Shown one piece after another: positions 23,879-36,006 of a DNA stretch of 64,000 nt. The DNA lies in contig NC_084817.1 in NCBI RefSeq assembly GCF_963583255.1, positions 16,250,121-16,314,120 of the forward strand, in the 5' to 3' direction. Every line of letters begins with the position of its first letter. Position 1 is the first letter of the stretch. The notes below the pieces were generated by a model. That model had not been told where the DNA came from. It made no database searches and worked only from the letters and a program-made list of their open reading frames with translations. This DNA is from Pyrus communis (taxonomy: Eukaryota; Streptophyta; Magnoliopsida; Rosales; Rosaceae). The translations under genes were made by a program, and so were the position numbers.

Positions 23879-26014
23879 CAAGTAAATAGTAATTTTTTAA
23901 CGAATAAAGAAATGACTAAGACAATGCATTATCTAATGTAACCTCTAAGAACCCTACATGTTCATGAAATCACGTCTAAGATTATGATTGCTTTCTCAAA
24001 TGACAAGTGAACATGAAATGTGGACAATTTATGTTCAAGTGATGGATCTTGTTGTGAAGCATAAATAAATTAATTCACATATGAACTACTTAATCTTCAC
24101 CATGTGTGCTTTTAGGCAGAATGAAAGCTTGTAGAAATGATCCTAAGTTCGAGCTTAATGTAACAGATACTATCTAATTACATATCAAAATCATGCAATA
24201 GATTCTAAAACTGTTCACCATCTATTGTTTTAGCTTTTTGACTTATAAAATTGTTCACCATCGATTCCATCTGTTGAAGTTTCTTCATGTTGTAGTCAAC
24301 ATTTTGCCTTCTCATCTGCTCCTAATTAAAGGACTTTAGATAATAGTATGTCCTTAAAAGAATAGTAATAGATCGTCAAGAGTTATACCGGTGAATCGCC
24401 TTAAATTTCCTCTTTTGTGTATTCAAATTTCCTTTTGGGTTCCTTGTTCTATAATAGAGCTTGAGCTTCAAGAGTCCCACAGTCGTCGTTGACAATAGTC
24501 TCACATAGCTAAAGTACAAAAACACATGGTTGCCTAATTGCATATGATTTGTCTCATGTGCTAGTTTAGTAACAAACTATTCCCAACAACAGAATGCCCC
24601 TTGATAGGAGCATATTTATGCGACATAGTTAGCTTGTTTCTTGGCATTTATGTAGTTAGTTTCTAGTTATTATAGTAATTTAAGCTATTTTTGTGTGTTT
24701 GTAGGTTCAATTGACTAAAGTGGCAAGAAAAGGCAATTTGGAGCAGTTTTGGACTTGGAATAGATAGCTCATGCATGGAGCAAGGTGGATGGATGAAATT
24801 GAAGTTCAAGAAGGCTAGGAATATGCTAAAGAGTTGAAGAAATTAATTCAAGACTTGGAAGATAAGGAATTAGCAAGAAAGAAGGAAACATGAGTCAAAC
24901 TTCCTTATTTTGACTAAGTTAATCCTAATCCTTCACTACCTAGAGTTCCAGCAGCAAGGAGGATCCCTAATTATTTTAGGACACTTAAATAATGATTCTA
25001 GAAGACCTAGTCCTATTTCCCATTCCTTGCCACACCAATTTTCCCTTTCCCTTTCCCTTGCCGTGCAAGGCACCACCTTTCCCCTTGTCTTTTCCTTGCC
25101 ACACCCTTGTTACCCTTTTCTCTCTTGGATTCTGATTTAATTAGCCTTTTTCCTTGAGGATTTGGAGTCCAAATCTTTCCCAAAACATTTAATTAATGCC
25201 TTGTCTTTATATATATGTTCTTGCCGCAAATCCCTAACCATTCATTCATTCAGCCAGTCATCCTTCAACACAATTCCGCACCACCCATCCCTAATACACA
25301 ATAACCCAATTTCAGCCACAACCACCCTTGTGCCACAATTTTGCAAGGAAGGAGAGGATAGCTTAGAGTCGTACCTACCATTCAAGATTTATTGCATTGT
25401 TGGAGCATTTCTAGGTGTATTCAATCTTTTGTTTTCAATGTTTAATTAAAGTTTTCTTTGTTTAATTGCAGAGGTGCTAAACTCGTTTTAGCTAGAGGAG
25501 AATTCAAAGCCATGAACATATTTGCAATATGAATTGATTACTTCCAGTTGTGATTTCATAAATCGTGAATGCAATTCACTTAACTGTTTGATTGATAACT
25601 TATCTTGTATGTTGATTAAGAGGGCCCGCTTAGTTTGCATGCATGAATTTGATGCTAGAATATAAGGAAGTTTCACTTAATCATTATGAACTTATATTTG
25701 CAAGTAGTGGAGGTTGCTAGTCACAATCGTGTTAAGTAAATTCTTGGTAGGAGTATCATGCTGTTCATAGTTACAAATGCCTTGTTAATGCTTATGATTT
25801 TCACAAAGCTTAATGATCTTTGATTGTATCTCTATTATGCTGTTCATGTAGGGAACTATTGAAGAATAATTTGGTTGCCGATGTGTTGTCCATCCAATTC
25901 AATGACTTAAGGAAAATCTGAGGGTTAATTAGTGTTGTTCACGGTTAATCTGGAGCGTTGAGGTTCATGGTTTATGGGAAAAGCAACTGGAAATCGATTT
26001 GTATGCAAGTGTGT

Positions 26015-28613
26015 TGATAGGAGCATATTTATGCGACTTAAATGGCTTGTTCTCGTACATTTACGTTATGTTTCTTTAGTTATTTTAGTTCTTTATGCTT
26101 CTTTTGTGTGTTTTCAGGTTCTAAGGGCAAAGTATGCAAAAGGATGCCTTTTGGAGCCTTTTGGAGCAAATTAGAGATTGGAATGGATATCATATGCTTG
26201 GAGCCAAAAGGATGGACGAAATTGAAGACTTGAAGTAGGAAAGTTAAATCCTAAAAAGACCTCATGTTTGAGCATCATTGAAAACTCCTACGCATTTTAG
26301 AACACAAAAACAACATTCCTAGCAACCTTAGGACATTGTCGTGTGTTTCCTTGTGTCTCCCTTCCTTGCCATGCAAGGAAGGGCTTTGTTCCCTATTTTA
26401 AATACTTAAACACTACCACTTATCATTCACCACATATCATTCACCACTTATCATATCATACATTCATTTACCACTTATCATAATCATTCACTTATCACTT
26501 AACATATCATACACTTATCACTTATCACTCATAATCATCTACACATTTCAACCATTTAAACACATGTACTTCACCTACAACATCCACCTACTTCACCTTC
26601 ACCTACAACATCCACCTACTTCACCTACAACATCCACCTACTTCACCTACAAATGACATAGCCATATGTTCCCTCCACTACTCCTATAAATACCCTTGCA
26701 TTCATTCATTCAAAAACATCTCATTTCAAACACAACACCCCTCAAACACTTCCATTATTCCCTAGCCGTGAGCTTCCCATCTTCCCCTTATAATCCAAAA
26801 ACCATTTCTCCATTCCCCTTCCACTTCTCCACCACTCCTTTTCCATTCCACACTTCCATCCCCCAAACCAATTATCCCTAGACCTTATGCTTCAATAAAG
26901 AGGAAGAGAAGAGGGCCTAAACGTTCATACAATTCAAGTTTGAGTTGTTGGAATGTTCAGGTGTTTCTTTGATTTCAATGTTTAAATTCAATTCTCTTTG
27001 TTTGTACGTATGAGGAATGGAAGAGAAGAGTGCCTAAACGTTCATACAATTCAAGTTTGAGTTGTTGGAATGTTTAGGTGTTTCTTTGATTTCAAAGTTA
27101 TAATAAACTAAACCCCCCCTTGGCTAGGGGGGGATTCGAAATATATGTTTATGCTTGCATTTTGATTTGATTACTTCTAATTGCGTTTCATAAGTTGTGG
27201 ATTCAATTTGTTTAACCGTTTGATTGATAACTTATTTATGTATGTTTATTAAGAATGCGCGCTTAATTTTCATGCATGAATATGACGCTAGAATATAAGT
27301 GAGTTTCACCTAATAGTTACGAACTTATATTCACAAGTAGTGGAGGTTGCTTATAAACAATCGCGTTAAACGAATTCTTGGCATAAGTTTCATGCGTATT
27401 CCATAGTAACGAATGCCTCGTCAACACTTATAGTTTTCATGATGCTTAATGATCTTTGATTGTATCTTTATTGTGCTTTTCACGTAAAGGACTTTTGGAG
27501 AATGTTGTGAATTGCGTTGCGCTAACCCATCCAATTCATTAACTTAAGGAAAACTTGACGGTTAATTTAAGCGGACCTAATTGACCCGGGGCGTTGAGAA
27601 TTAATGATTTATTGAAATGCAATTGGAAATCGTTTTATTATGCAAGTATAACATATGTGGAGATGAACCCCGTAGCTAACTTTCCATCCATTTGTTCTTT
27701 CTTTTCTTGTTTCTATTTTCATGTTTAATTTAACTTGTTATTCAATTATGTTAAACATGTGAAACTAATTTCTTTTTAGTTAGAGGCGAATTTGAAGCCA
27801 TGGACATATGTTGGTTATGATTTGATTTACTCCAGTTATGAACTCATGAACTTTAGATGTGGGTTACTTTTCTGTTTTGATTAAGAACTTGTTTATGTAT
27901 GTGGGTTGAGGGTCGACACTTAATTTGCATGTCTAAACTTGATGCTAGGATATAAGGGAATTTCACCTAATCGTTATGAACTTATATTCATGAGTAGTAA
28001 AGATCGCTAGTCACGATTGTGTTTAGTAAACCCTAGGCTGGATTAACATGCGTATTCCATAGTTATGAATGCCTAGTCGATGTTTATGATTTCCGTTGAA
28101 CTTAATGATCTTTGTTGAATGTCTCTATCATGCGTATTCCATGGTTAGGGACTTTGATTAGGAATAATTTGGTTGTAATGCGTATCCCATTCAATCCAAT
28201 GAATCTAGGGAAATCTGAAAGTTAGTTTAAGCGAACCTAATTAACTTGGAGCATTGTCATTCATCGTTTGTTGAAGTCATAACTGGGAGTCAATTTATAT
28301 GCTTATGTTCATGTGTGGATAAGGAACCCTCTAACTAGTTGTTCATCATTCTAATTCATTAATTTCGTTTTTAGAATCTGTTTTAATTCCAAGTTTCTGT
28401 TTTAGTTTAAATTCATCCAAAACCAATCCCCCATTTATTTTAAAGTGTTAGATTAGTTAGAAATACATTCATATTGTTATTTTACGTTTTTGAGTCAAAT
28501 CCAAGTGATTAACAATCCCTCCTAATTCCCGGTCCAGAACGATCCCTACTTATACATATACTACAATTTGACGAAAAGAGGGTTTAATTTGTGTGCGTAT
28601 AAATCTCGCATCA
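26015..28613 (+). repeat. 5' LTR of the nested element
   Basis: It begins TGATAGGAGCATATTTATGC and ends CTCGCATCA. It contains repeated cacctacaacatccacctac-type units near 26570-26652. The 63- and 61-codon ORFs it carries recur identically in the 3' LTR and have no recognisable domain. Confidence 0.95.
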
Positions 28614-28618
28614 AATTT

Positions 28619-28637
28619 TGGCGCCGTTGCCGGGGAT
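28619..28637 (+). promoter_or_regulatory. Primer binding site, tRNA-Asp type
   Basis: TGGCGCCGTTGCCGGGGAT lies five bases after the 5' LTR. It is complementary to the 3' end of plant tRNA-Asp, the primer used by Athila-lineage Ty3/gypsy elements. A two-mismatch version is at 41228-41246. Confidence 0.88.
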
Positions 28638-28949
28638 TAGAAAATTTGCTAATCTCTTGGATTGTTTTATTTTTCGTTTGTTTTTATTTTATTCCAGATT
28701 CTTAATCTTGTTTTGTTTCTTGTTCTAGGTACTAGTTTATGGCTCGGAGTTCTCATCCGATTCGTGAACATATCCTGGAGTGATTGGGTTCTTCGTCCGG
28801 CTGCAAGACGTAAAAGAAAGCGCTTCTTGGGAGGCAACCCAATGCACTGAATAAAACAAAGCATGTTCATAAAAATAAAAAATAAAAATAAAAATAAAAA
28901 TAATAATAAAAAAATAAAAAAATACTAAACATGGAGAAAGATGGAGCCT

Positions 28950-29654
28950 TCACAGAAGTTGTTTGCTTGAAGCCCCACTACTGGGCAAAACTCTAGAAGC
29001 GGGAGGCATAGAAGCGGGAGGCATCGGAGCAGAAGGCATCAGAGCGGAAGGCATCGGAGCAGAAGGCATCGGAGCAGGAGGCATCGGAGCTAGAGCATTC
29101 CAGGCCTCAATACTTGGCCAAACGCTGGACGAGCCAGGAAAAATGTGCCTCTGGAAGTAAGCCGCAAGCCTTTGACGGTCACTTTGACGGTCACTTTGCA
29201 TCCGACCATTGGATTCTTGCAGCTCATCAAGCTTCATCTTCATACCCGTCGAATAGTTGTTGGCAAGCACGTGCAAACTTCTATTCTCGTGCTTAAGCAG
29301 TTTGATCTCCTGCTTGAGACTTTCCACCTCTGCCATCAATGATTCCACCTGACGGGAGCGGGCAAGCAGGCGTTGGCCCATGTTGGACACAGAACTCGCA
29401 CACTGAACACTAAGTGCGAGGGACTCTTGAACGGCCAACTCATCGGACCGTCCTGACAGCAGCCTACTATCTTTTGGAGTGAGGAGGTTCCTAGCTACTA
29501 TTGTAGCTGTTGTGGCGTCCTGCATCACAGAGTCTTCACCTGAAAGAGGACCGTTAGAAGATAAGAAAGAAGGGCGCCATACGTTACCTTGACGCGGCGC
29601 GCCCGTATCACTGCTAAGGCTCAATTCCAAGCTAAGGTTCGATGGGTTTGCCAT
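28950..29654 (-). CDS. Antisense ORF of the LARD element, coiled-coil protein of unknown function
   Basis: The ORF has 234 codons, on the strand opposite to the element, just inside its 5' LTR. I do not recognise the product. The N-terminal third is Ser/Leu-rich (starts MANPSNLSLELSLSSDTGA). Residues of about 95-155 (RSRQVESLMAEVESLKQEI and onward) form a clear heptad-like coiled coil. The short SDRQSDRQ duplication follows. The C-terminus has five-residue repeats of the type PMPSA/PMPPA (DNA about 29003-29095), a Gly/Ser stretch and the end SSKQLL. There is no zinc knuckle, protease or RT motif. It is by far the longest ORF in the internal region. Additional antisense ORFs are known in some plant Ty3/gypsy elements; whether this one is expressed or selected is unknown. 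Capture of host sequence is the alternative. Confidence 0.55.
   Translation of the reverse strand: MANPSNLSLELSLSSDTGAPRQGNVWRPSFLSSNGPLSGEDSVMQDATTATIVARNLLTPKDSRLLSGRSDELAVQESLALSVQCASSVSNMGQRLLARSRQVESLMAEVESLKQEIKLLKHENRSLHVLANNYSTGMKMKLDELQESNGRMQSDRQSDRQRLAAYFQRHIFPGSSSVWPSIEAWNALAPMPPAPMPSAPMPSALMPSAPMPPASMPPASRVLPSSGASSKQLL
29003..29095. repeat. 15-bp tandem repeats in the antisense ORF
   Basis: Units resembling ggcatcggagcagaa repeat imperfectly about six times and encode the Pro-Met-rich C-terminal part of the antisense ORF. Confidence 0.8.
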
Positions 29655-29659
29655 TTTTC

Positions 29660-31060
29660 AAAAGTGTTCAAAGAGAAGGGGTGGATGGAGTTAAATTTCA
29701 AAGGGTCGGAGTCGATTTTCAAGAATGGGAATTCTTCAGAGTGTGTTTGTTGGCGATGATCGACACCTCTATAAGAAGCCAAGGCGACGCGTCCACCGAT
29801 TCAAAACGCCGGAATTTCCGGCGGAAGTTCGACGGCACTTTATCTGCTTTTCAGAAAACGCGTTCAACTTTGTCAAAAGTTCACGTGGAGGTCATCATCG
29901 CAGCTACACTTTTGCCGACAAGCGTAAATTTCGGCGACGCTTTCTCTGCTTTTCAGAAAACGCATGCGACTTTGTCAAAAGAGCTCTGACAGAGCCGCAT
30001 CCGCACTACCACGTGTCGTTCAGAAAGCGAAGGGGCGCCTGTACAGAAATCGAAGGGGCGTCCGTTCAGAAATCGAAGAGCCGTTTGCTCAGAAATTGAA
30101 GAGACGTTTGTCGACAAGGGTAAAAGAACAGTACCACCACTTGATATTATCTCTATATATGTCGACCTTCGTCTTTTAGGGCAAGACAAACCTGAAGAAA
30201 ATGTCCAACTCTTCCGCACCTCTGAGGGCGCTCTCCCAGCAACGCTTTTTGAAATACTCAATTTTTTCTCCCCCAAAGAAGATACCAGAAACCTGGAGTA
30301 CAAATAAGGCAGAAGGAAACGGTCGATCGAAGCATGTGGAGACAACCACAACAAATACATGTGCTGCTTCATTCGCCGTTTCTTCAAAAGCAAAGGTATC
30401 TCATATCATCAAAGTCTAAAGCAAAAGCATCTCATATCATGCTCTTTCCCTGTCCTTTCCTTTGTCCTTGTTATTACTCGCATGGCAAAGTAAAACGAAA
30501 GCAATCAGAGGCACTTGGAGTCAGTCTTCTGTTCTGGAACCGACTGCCTGGAATCCATTCCTGATTGCTTACCTAGCGTTGCTCTCGAGTAGTCATCTTC
30601 AACGGTTGACACACTTCCAGAGAAGGGACCACTTCTGCAATGGGGAGCAAGCAAGGCAAGGGAAAATGATACATTGAAGCATGTGGAGACAAACATAGGC
30701 TGAGTTATCCTCCAACCCTTTTCAATACGAATTGGAAAGATTGAACAAAGAAACAGACCAAAGGAGTAAGCTCAGACCTTCGGGGGAGACCAAAAGAATC
30801 CTGTTGCCCAGTTCAAGAGTAGCACAAAGGAAAATCAACGATGGGAGGAACCCCTGTGGAATCAACAACATCAAGCCTCAATGAAATCAACAAGGAGAAG
30901 ATGGAATTTACATTCCACAACCAGATTTGCGTCTCTAAACTCTTCTCTTTGTTATTTACATTCTGCCATGTTTAGTATGATTAAGTGCTTTTTGTGTGTT
31001 TACTTTTGTTTTGTGTGAATCTATGCTTAAAACATTGAGGACAATGTTTGATTTAAGTGT
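29660..31060. other. Element internal region without sense coding capacity
   Basis: Overlapping ORFs up to 146 codons occur on both strands, but none shows retroelement domains. Local duplications are visible: a segment with gcttttcagaaaacgc occurs near 29849 and 29949, and cagaaatcgaag-type units repeat at about 30043-30100. TATA-like tctatatatg at about 30150 could serve either strand. Confidence 0.5.
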
Positions 31061-31070
31061 GGGGGGGTAA
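31058..31070 (+). promoter_or_regulatory. Internal PPT-like G-run
   Basis: The G-rich stretch aagtgtgggggggtaa resembles the terminal PPT at 32721-32736. A third version, gagtgtgggggagtaaa, is at about 31889-31905. Confidence 0.4.
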
Positions 31071-32720
31071 CTAATGTTGTTAATGCAAATTCGTGGGATT
31101 TTATCACCCATAACTTCAAATGTTGTTCCTTGCTGTTTTAAGGTGTTTTGAAGTTGTTTTAGAGTGTTTTAGTATGTTTTGTTTTATAACTCCGAAAATC
31201 ACATAAAAATTTGAAAAACATGTTTTGAAAAGCCTAAAAAGAGTGTTTTGAGTCGTTTTTGTGTGTTTGTGTCTTAGGATACCTTCCAACACAATGATAA
31301 GGATTTGGTTTGTAATTGCATGACTGTTAAAAAGAGTTATGAACATAGAGAAAAGTTTGATTTACTCTTGGTATATGCTTGGTTATGGTTATAATGTATG
31401 ACTTCACATGCAATCATAAAAGAAAAATTCATTTTTGTAACATGCTTGAAGGAAGGAACTCAAACAAACGCTACAACCCTGTGAGACTCGAGCCGTTACC
31501 TTATTTGGAGAGTTATAATCTGTGATTCTTTGTTTTCTAAAGTTGTTGCATGATCTCATTATTCCTTGCTTGGTTGATACTTAGAATGCAATTGTATCAT
31601 GATAGAACTAAATGCTAGAACTTATATCCGTTTCATTCAAAGCATGACATTGAATTGCATAACATATATCAAGATGAAGTTGTGTAGTTGCCACCATAGC
31701 CAAATAGCCTTACTTCCCATATTTCGTATATATTAGTTTTAACCCTGTTGAGCCTCGTTTAGCCTATTTTCTTTGCTAACCACATCACCCCTTACCTAGC
31801 CTAGAGTAGGACTTTCCTATACCCTTGTTCTTGAAGTATAATGAGCATGACTTAAATGAATTCCTTTTGAGTTACATTATGCAAGAAAATGAGTGTGGGG
31901 GAGTAAAAGTTTGTTTTTTTAAGTTTATATGTATGTTTTGAAGAAAAAGAAGAAGAAAAGAAAGAAAAGGAGTGAAAATAAGTGAAAATGAACTCACGAG
32001 CGTTGATGGTTGAAGAAAGGGTCCAAAAAAGATGAATATGGCCCTAAGTTCTATGTAATTCCCCCTTGGGTGATCAAAGTTGACTTCTGCATTCTAAAGG
32101 AAATTCTAAGTGCCTAATTCAATACTTTGCTCACTATTGCTTGAAGAACGTTTGTTATCCTTACCTTTCATTTTTAGCCAATTACCCCAAGCCCCGTTAC
32201 AACCCTTGACTTCTATATTGAGTGTTATGTATTTCAATTGTGGAGTTTGAACTTGGTATGGGCTTATGGTGTCATTGGTTCTCGCGTCTAAGTAGTAGCA
32301 TTCCATTCATGAGATCATATCTAAACATGCTTATTAACTCCAGAAAATGCTTTCCTTATTATAACATATGTGAGTGTTCGTCTACATGTTTACATCAATC
32401 TTCTCACATATACCTAGTGTAGGGTGTGTAGTCAGAAAATCTGTGTGAAAAACGAGAGTACATCTAGTAAGAAATTGAGGGAATTCTCTAAGGCATGTTA
32501 CTACATTCAAAACATGGTTTTAAATGCTTAATTGTGAACTAGTATGTGGTGACTATGAGTAAGAATGTACTTAAGTGTAAAGATGGCTCAAATCTGTGAG
32601 AATAATGATTTTTAATTTGTCATGTGCATTGGAAGTCCCTGATACGATTGTTGGAAGGTGTAGGTTGTGTTTTGTTCTTTTTGTTTTGTTTTTCTGTTTT
32701 GCTCGAGGACTAGCAAAAGC

Positions 32721-32736
32721 TAAGTGTGGGGGTATT
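32721..32736 (+). promoter_or_regulatory. Polypurine tract before 3' LTR
   Basis: The sequence taagtgtgggggtatt directly abuts TGATAGG of the 3' LTR. The same sequence precedes the LTR at 5792. Confidence 0.75.
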
Positions 32737-35335
32737 TGATAGGAGCATATTTATGCGACTTAAATGGCTTGTTCTCGTACATTTACGTTATGTTTCTTTA
32801 GTTATTTTAGTTCTTTATGCTTCTTTTGTGTGTTTTCAGGTTCTAAGGGCAAAGTATGCAAAAGGATGCCTTTTGGAGCCTTTTGGAGCAAATTAGAGAT
32901 TGGAATGGATATCATATGCTTGGAGCCAAAAGGATGGACGAAATTGAAGACTTGAAGTAGGAAAGTTAAATCCTAAAAAGACCTCATGTTTGAGCATCAT
33001 TGAAAACTCCTACGCATTTTAGAACACAAAAACAACATTCCTAGCAACCTTAGGACATTGTCGTGTGTTTCCTTGTGTCTCCCTTCCTTGCCATGCAAGG
33101 AAGGGCTTTGTTCCCTATTTTAAATACTTAAACACTACCACTTATCATTCACCACATATCATTCACCACTTATCATATCATACATTCATTTACCACTTAT
33201 CATAATCATTCACTTATCACTTAACATATCATACACTTATCACTTATCACTCATAATCATCTACACATTTCAACCATTTAAACACATGTACTTCACCTAC
33301 AACATCCACCTACTTCACCTTCACCTACAACATCCACCTACTTCACCTACAACATCCACCTACTTCACCTACAAATGACATAGCCATATGTTCCCTCCAC
33401 TACTCCTATAAATACCCTTGCATTCATTCATTCAAAAACATCTCATTTCAAACACAACACCCCTCAAACACTTCCATTATTCCCTAGCCGTGAGCTTCCC
33501 ATCTTCCCCTTATAATCCAAAAACCATTTCTCCATTCCCCTTCCACTTCTCCACCACTCCTTTTCCATTCCACACTTCCATCCCCCAAACCAATTATCCC
33601 TAGACCTTATGCTTCAATAAAGAGGAAGAGAAGAGGGCCTAAACGTTCATACAATTCAAGTTTGAGTTGTTGGAATGTTCAGGTGTTTCTTTGATTTCAA
33701 TGTTTAAATTCAATTCTCTTTGTTTGTACGTATGAGGAATGGAAGAGAAGAGTGCCTAAACGTTCATACAATTCAAGTTTGAGTTGTTGGAATGTTTAGG
33801 TGTTTCTTTGATTTCAAAGTTATAATAAACTAAACCCCCCCTTGGCTAGGGGGGGATTCGAAATATATGTTTATGCTTGCATTTTGATTTGATTACTTCT
33901 AATTGCGTTTCATAAGTTGTGGATTCAATTTGTTTAACCGTTTGATTGATAACTTATTTATGTATGTTTATTAAGAATGCGCGCTTAATTTTCATGCATG
34001 AATATGACGCTAGAATATAAGTGAGTTTCACCTAATAGTTACGAACTTATATTCACAAGTAGTGGAGGTTGCTTATAAACAATCGCGTTAAACGAATTCT
34101 TGGCATAAGTTTCATGCGTATTCCATAGTAACGAATGCCTCGTCAACACTTATAGTTTTCATGATGCTTAATGATCTTTGATTGTATCTTTATTGTGCTT
34201 TTCACGTAAAGGACTTTTGGAGAATGTTGTGAATTGCGTTGCGCTAACCCATCCAATTCATTAACTTAAGGAAAACTTGACGGTTAATTTAAGCGGACCT
34301 AATTGACCCGGGGCGTTGAGAATTAATGATTTATTGAAATGCAATTGGAAATCGTTTTATTATGCAAGTATAACATATGTGGAGATGAACCCCGTAGCTA
34401 ACTTTCCATCCATTTGTTCTTTCTTTTCTTGTTTCTATTTTCATGTTTAATTTAACTTGTTATTCAATTATGTTAAACATGTGAAACTAATTTCTTTTTA
34501 GTTAGAGGCGAATTTGAAGCCATGGACATATGTTGGTTATGATTTGATTTACTCCAGTTATGAACTCATGAACTTTAGATGTGGGTTACTTTTCTGTTTT
34601 GATTAAGAACTTGTTTATGTATGTGGGTTGAGGGTCGACACTTAATTTGCATGTCTAAACTTGATGCTAGGATATAAGGGAATTTCACCTAATCGTTATG
34701 AACTTATATTCATGAGTAGTAAAGATCGCTAGTCACGATTGTGTTTAGTAAACCCTAGGCTGGATTAACATGCGTATTCCATAGTTATGAATGCCTAGTC
34801 GATGTTTATGATTTCCGTTGAACTTAATGATCTTTGTTGAATGTCTCTATCATGCGTATTCCATGGTTAGGGACTTTGATTAGGAATAATTTGGTTGTAA
34901 TGCGTATCCCATTCAATCCAATGAATCTAGGGAAATCTGAAAGTTAGTTTAAGCGAACCTAATTAACTTGGAGCATTGTCATTCATCGTTTGTTGAAGTC
35001 ATAACTGGGAGTCAATTTATATGCTTATGTTCATGTGTGGATAAGGAACCCTCTAACTAGTTGTTCATCATTCTAATTCATTAATTTCGTTTTTAGAATC
35101 TGTTTTAATTCCAAGTTTCTGTTTTAGTTTAAATTCATCCAAAACCAATCCCCCATTTATTTTAAAGTGTTAGATTAGTTAGAAATACATTCATATTGTT
35201 ATTTTACGTTTTTGAGTCAAATCCAAGTGATTAACAATCCCTCCTAATCCCCGGTCCAGAACGATCCCTACTTATACATATACTACAATTTGACGAAAAG
35301 AGGGTTTAATTTGTGTGCGTATAAATCTCGCATCA
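32737..35335 (+). repeat. 3' LTR of the nested element
   Basis: It is 2599 bp and equal in length to the 5' LTR. The one difference noticed is C at 35249 against T at 28527. It ends CGCATCA and is followed by TSD TGTGT. Confidence 0.95.
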
Positions 35336-36006
35336 TGTGTTACGTGTGGAGAAGGACCCTTTAGCTAGCTAATCACCCATCAATTCACCCAAATTCGTAT
35401 CCCTTTACTTAGTTTCTGCAATTTGTTTGTTTAAGTTTTAGATTCGTCAAAAACACAATCCCCTTTACTTTGTTGTGTCAAATTAGTTAGAATCTGTCAA
35501 AACTTGTGTTTTTAAGTGTTTTGAGTCAAGTTAAAATCAATTTTCATCCAAATCAACCTTTAGTGTCTAGTTTGAGTCTATTTGATTATTTTGTGTTGTT
35601 TTGAGTCTCTTTAGTTTGTTTTGAGTTCTTTGAGTCTAGTTAAGTGTTTTTAAGCCTAGTTTTGTGTTTTTGAGTCAGTTTTAAGTAGATTAGCAATCCC
35701 TCCTAATCCTCGGCCTAGAACAATCCCTACTTACATCTTTACTACAATTGTCAATAAGAGGGTTTAATTTGAGTGCTAGTTTATAATACATCACCCCTTA
35801 TGAATTATGAGGTCCGTAACTTTGCAGATGCAGGTATATGCAGTTGCAACCACTGAAGCTAATTTCCACCGAATTGCCTTTTTCATATTCCTTTATGATG
35901 TATTGCTTGTTGTCTGGTCTATGTGTTATCGACATGATGGATCTTTTAAATGGACTGAGTCATTCAGAATATAGTAAAGTTCAATCTGATTCGATTTCCT
36001 TTGCAG

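Larger units (their letters stand above)
26015..35335 (+). mobile_element. Complete non-autonomous LTR element (LARD type, Athila-like PBS)
   Basis: A 9321-bp element flanked by the perfect 5-bp TSD TGTGT (26010-26014 and 35336-35340). Both LTRs are 2599 bp, and by eye only one difference was seen (T at 28527, C at 35249). The internal region, 28614-32736, begins with a tRNA-Asp-type PBS and ends with a G-rich polypurine tract. No gag, protease, RT or integrase was found in the 4.1-kb internal region, so mobility would need proteins from another element. The one long ORF is antisense (28950-29654). The near identity of the LTRs implies a recent insertion. Confidence 0.93.
24602..35793 (+). 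mobile_element. Solo LTR in profilin intron 2, split by a nested element
   Basis: The two parts 24602-26014 and 35341-35793 join into one LTR of about 1.87 kb, from TGATAGGAGC to ATACATCA. The outer flanks carry a perfect 5-bp TSD, CCCCT (24597-24601 and 35794-35798). There is no PBS or internal sequence belonging to this LTR, so it was a solo LTR, or became one, in the intron. It lies in sense with profilin. The 61-95 codon ORFs within it are LTR noise. Confidence 0.92.

Noticed and set aside
23732..23941. Poly-Asn/poly-Lys protein
   Set aside because: It is the AAT/AAG microsatellite in the profilin intron read as protein.
29642..30419. Set of 71-146 codon ORFs on both strands in the LARD interior
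   Set aside because: They overlap each other in several frames, contain local duplications and lack domains; only the 234-codon antisense ORF stood out in length and composition.
26010..35340. Two independent solo LTRs rather than one element
   Set aside because: Equal length, near identity, a PBS after the left LTR, a PPT before the right LTR and a shared outer TSD (TGTGT) show a single complete element.
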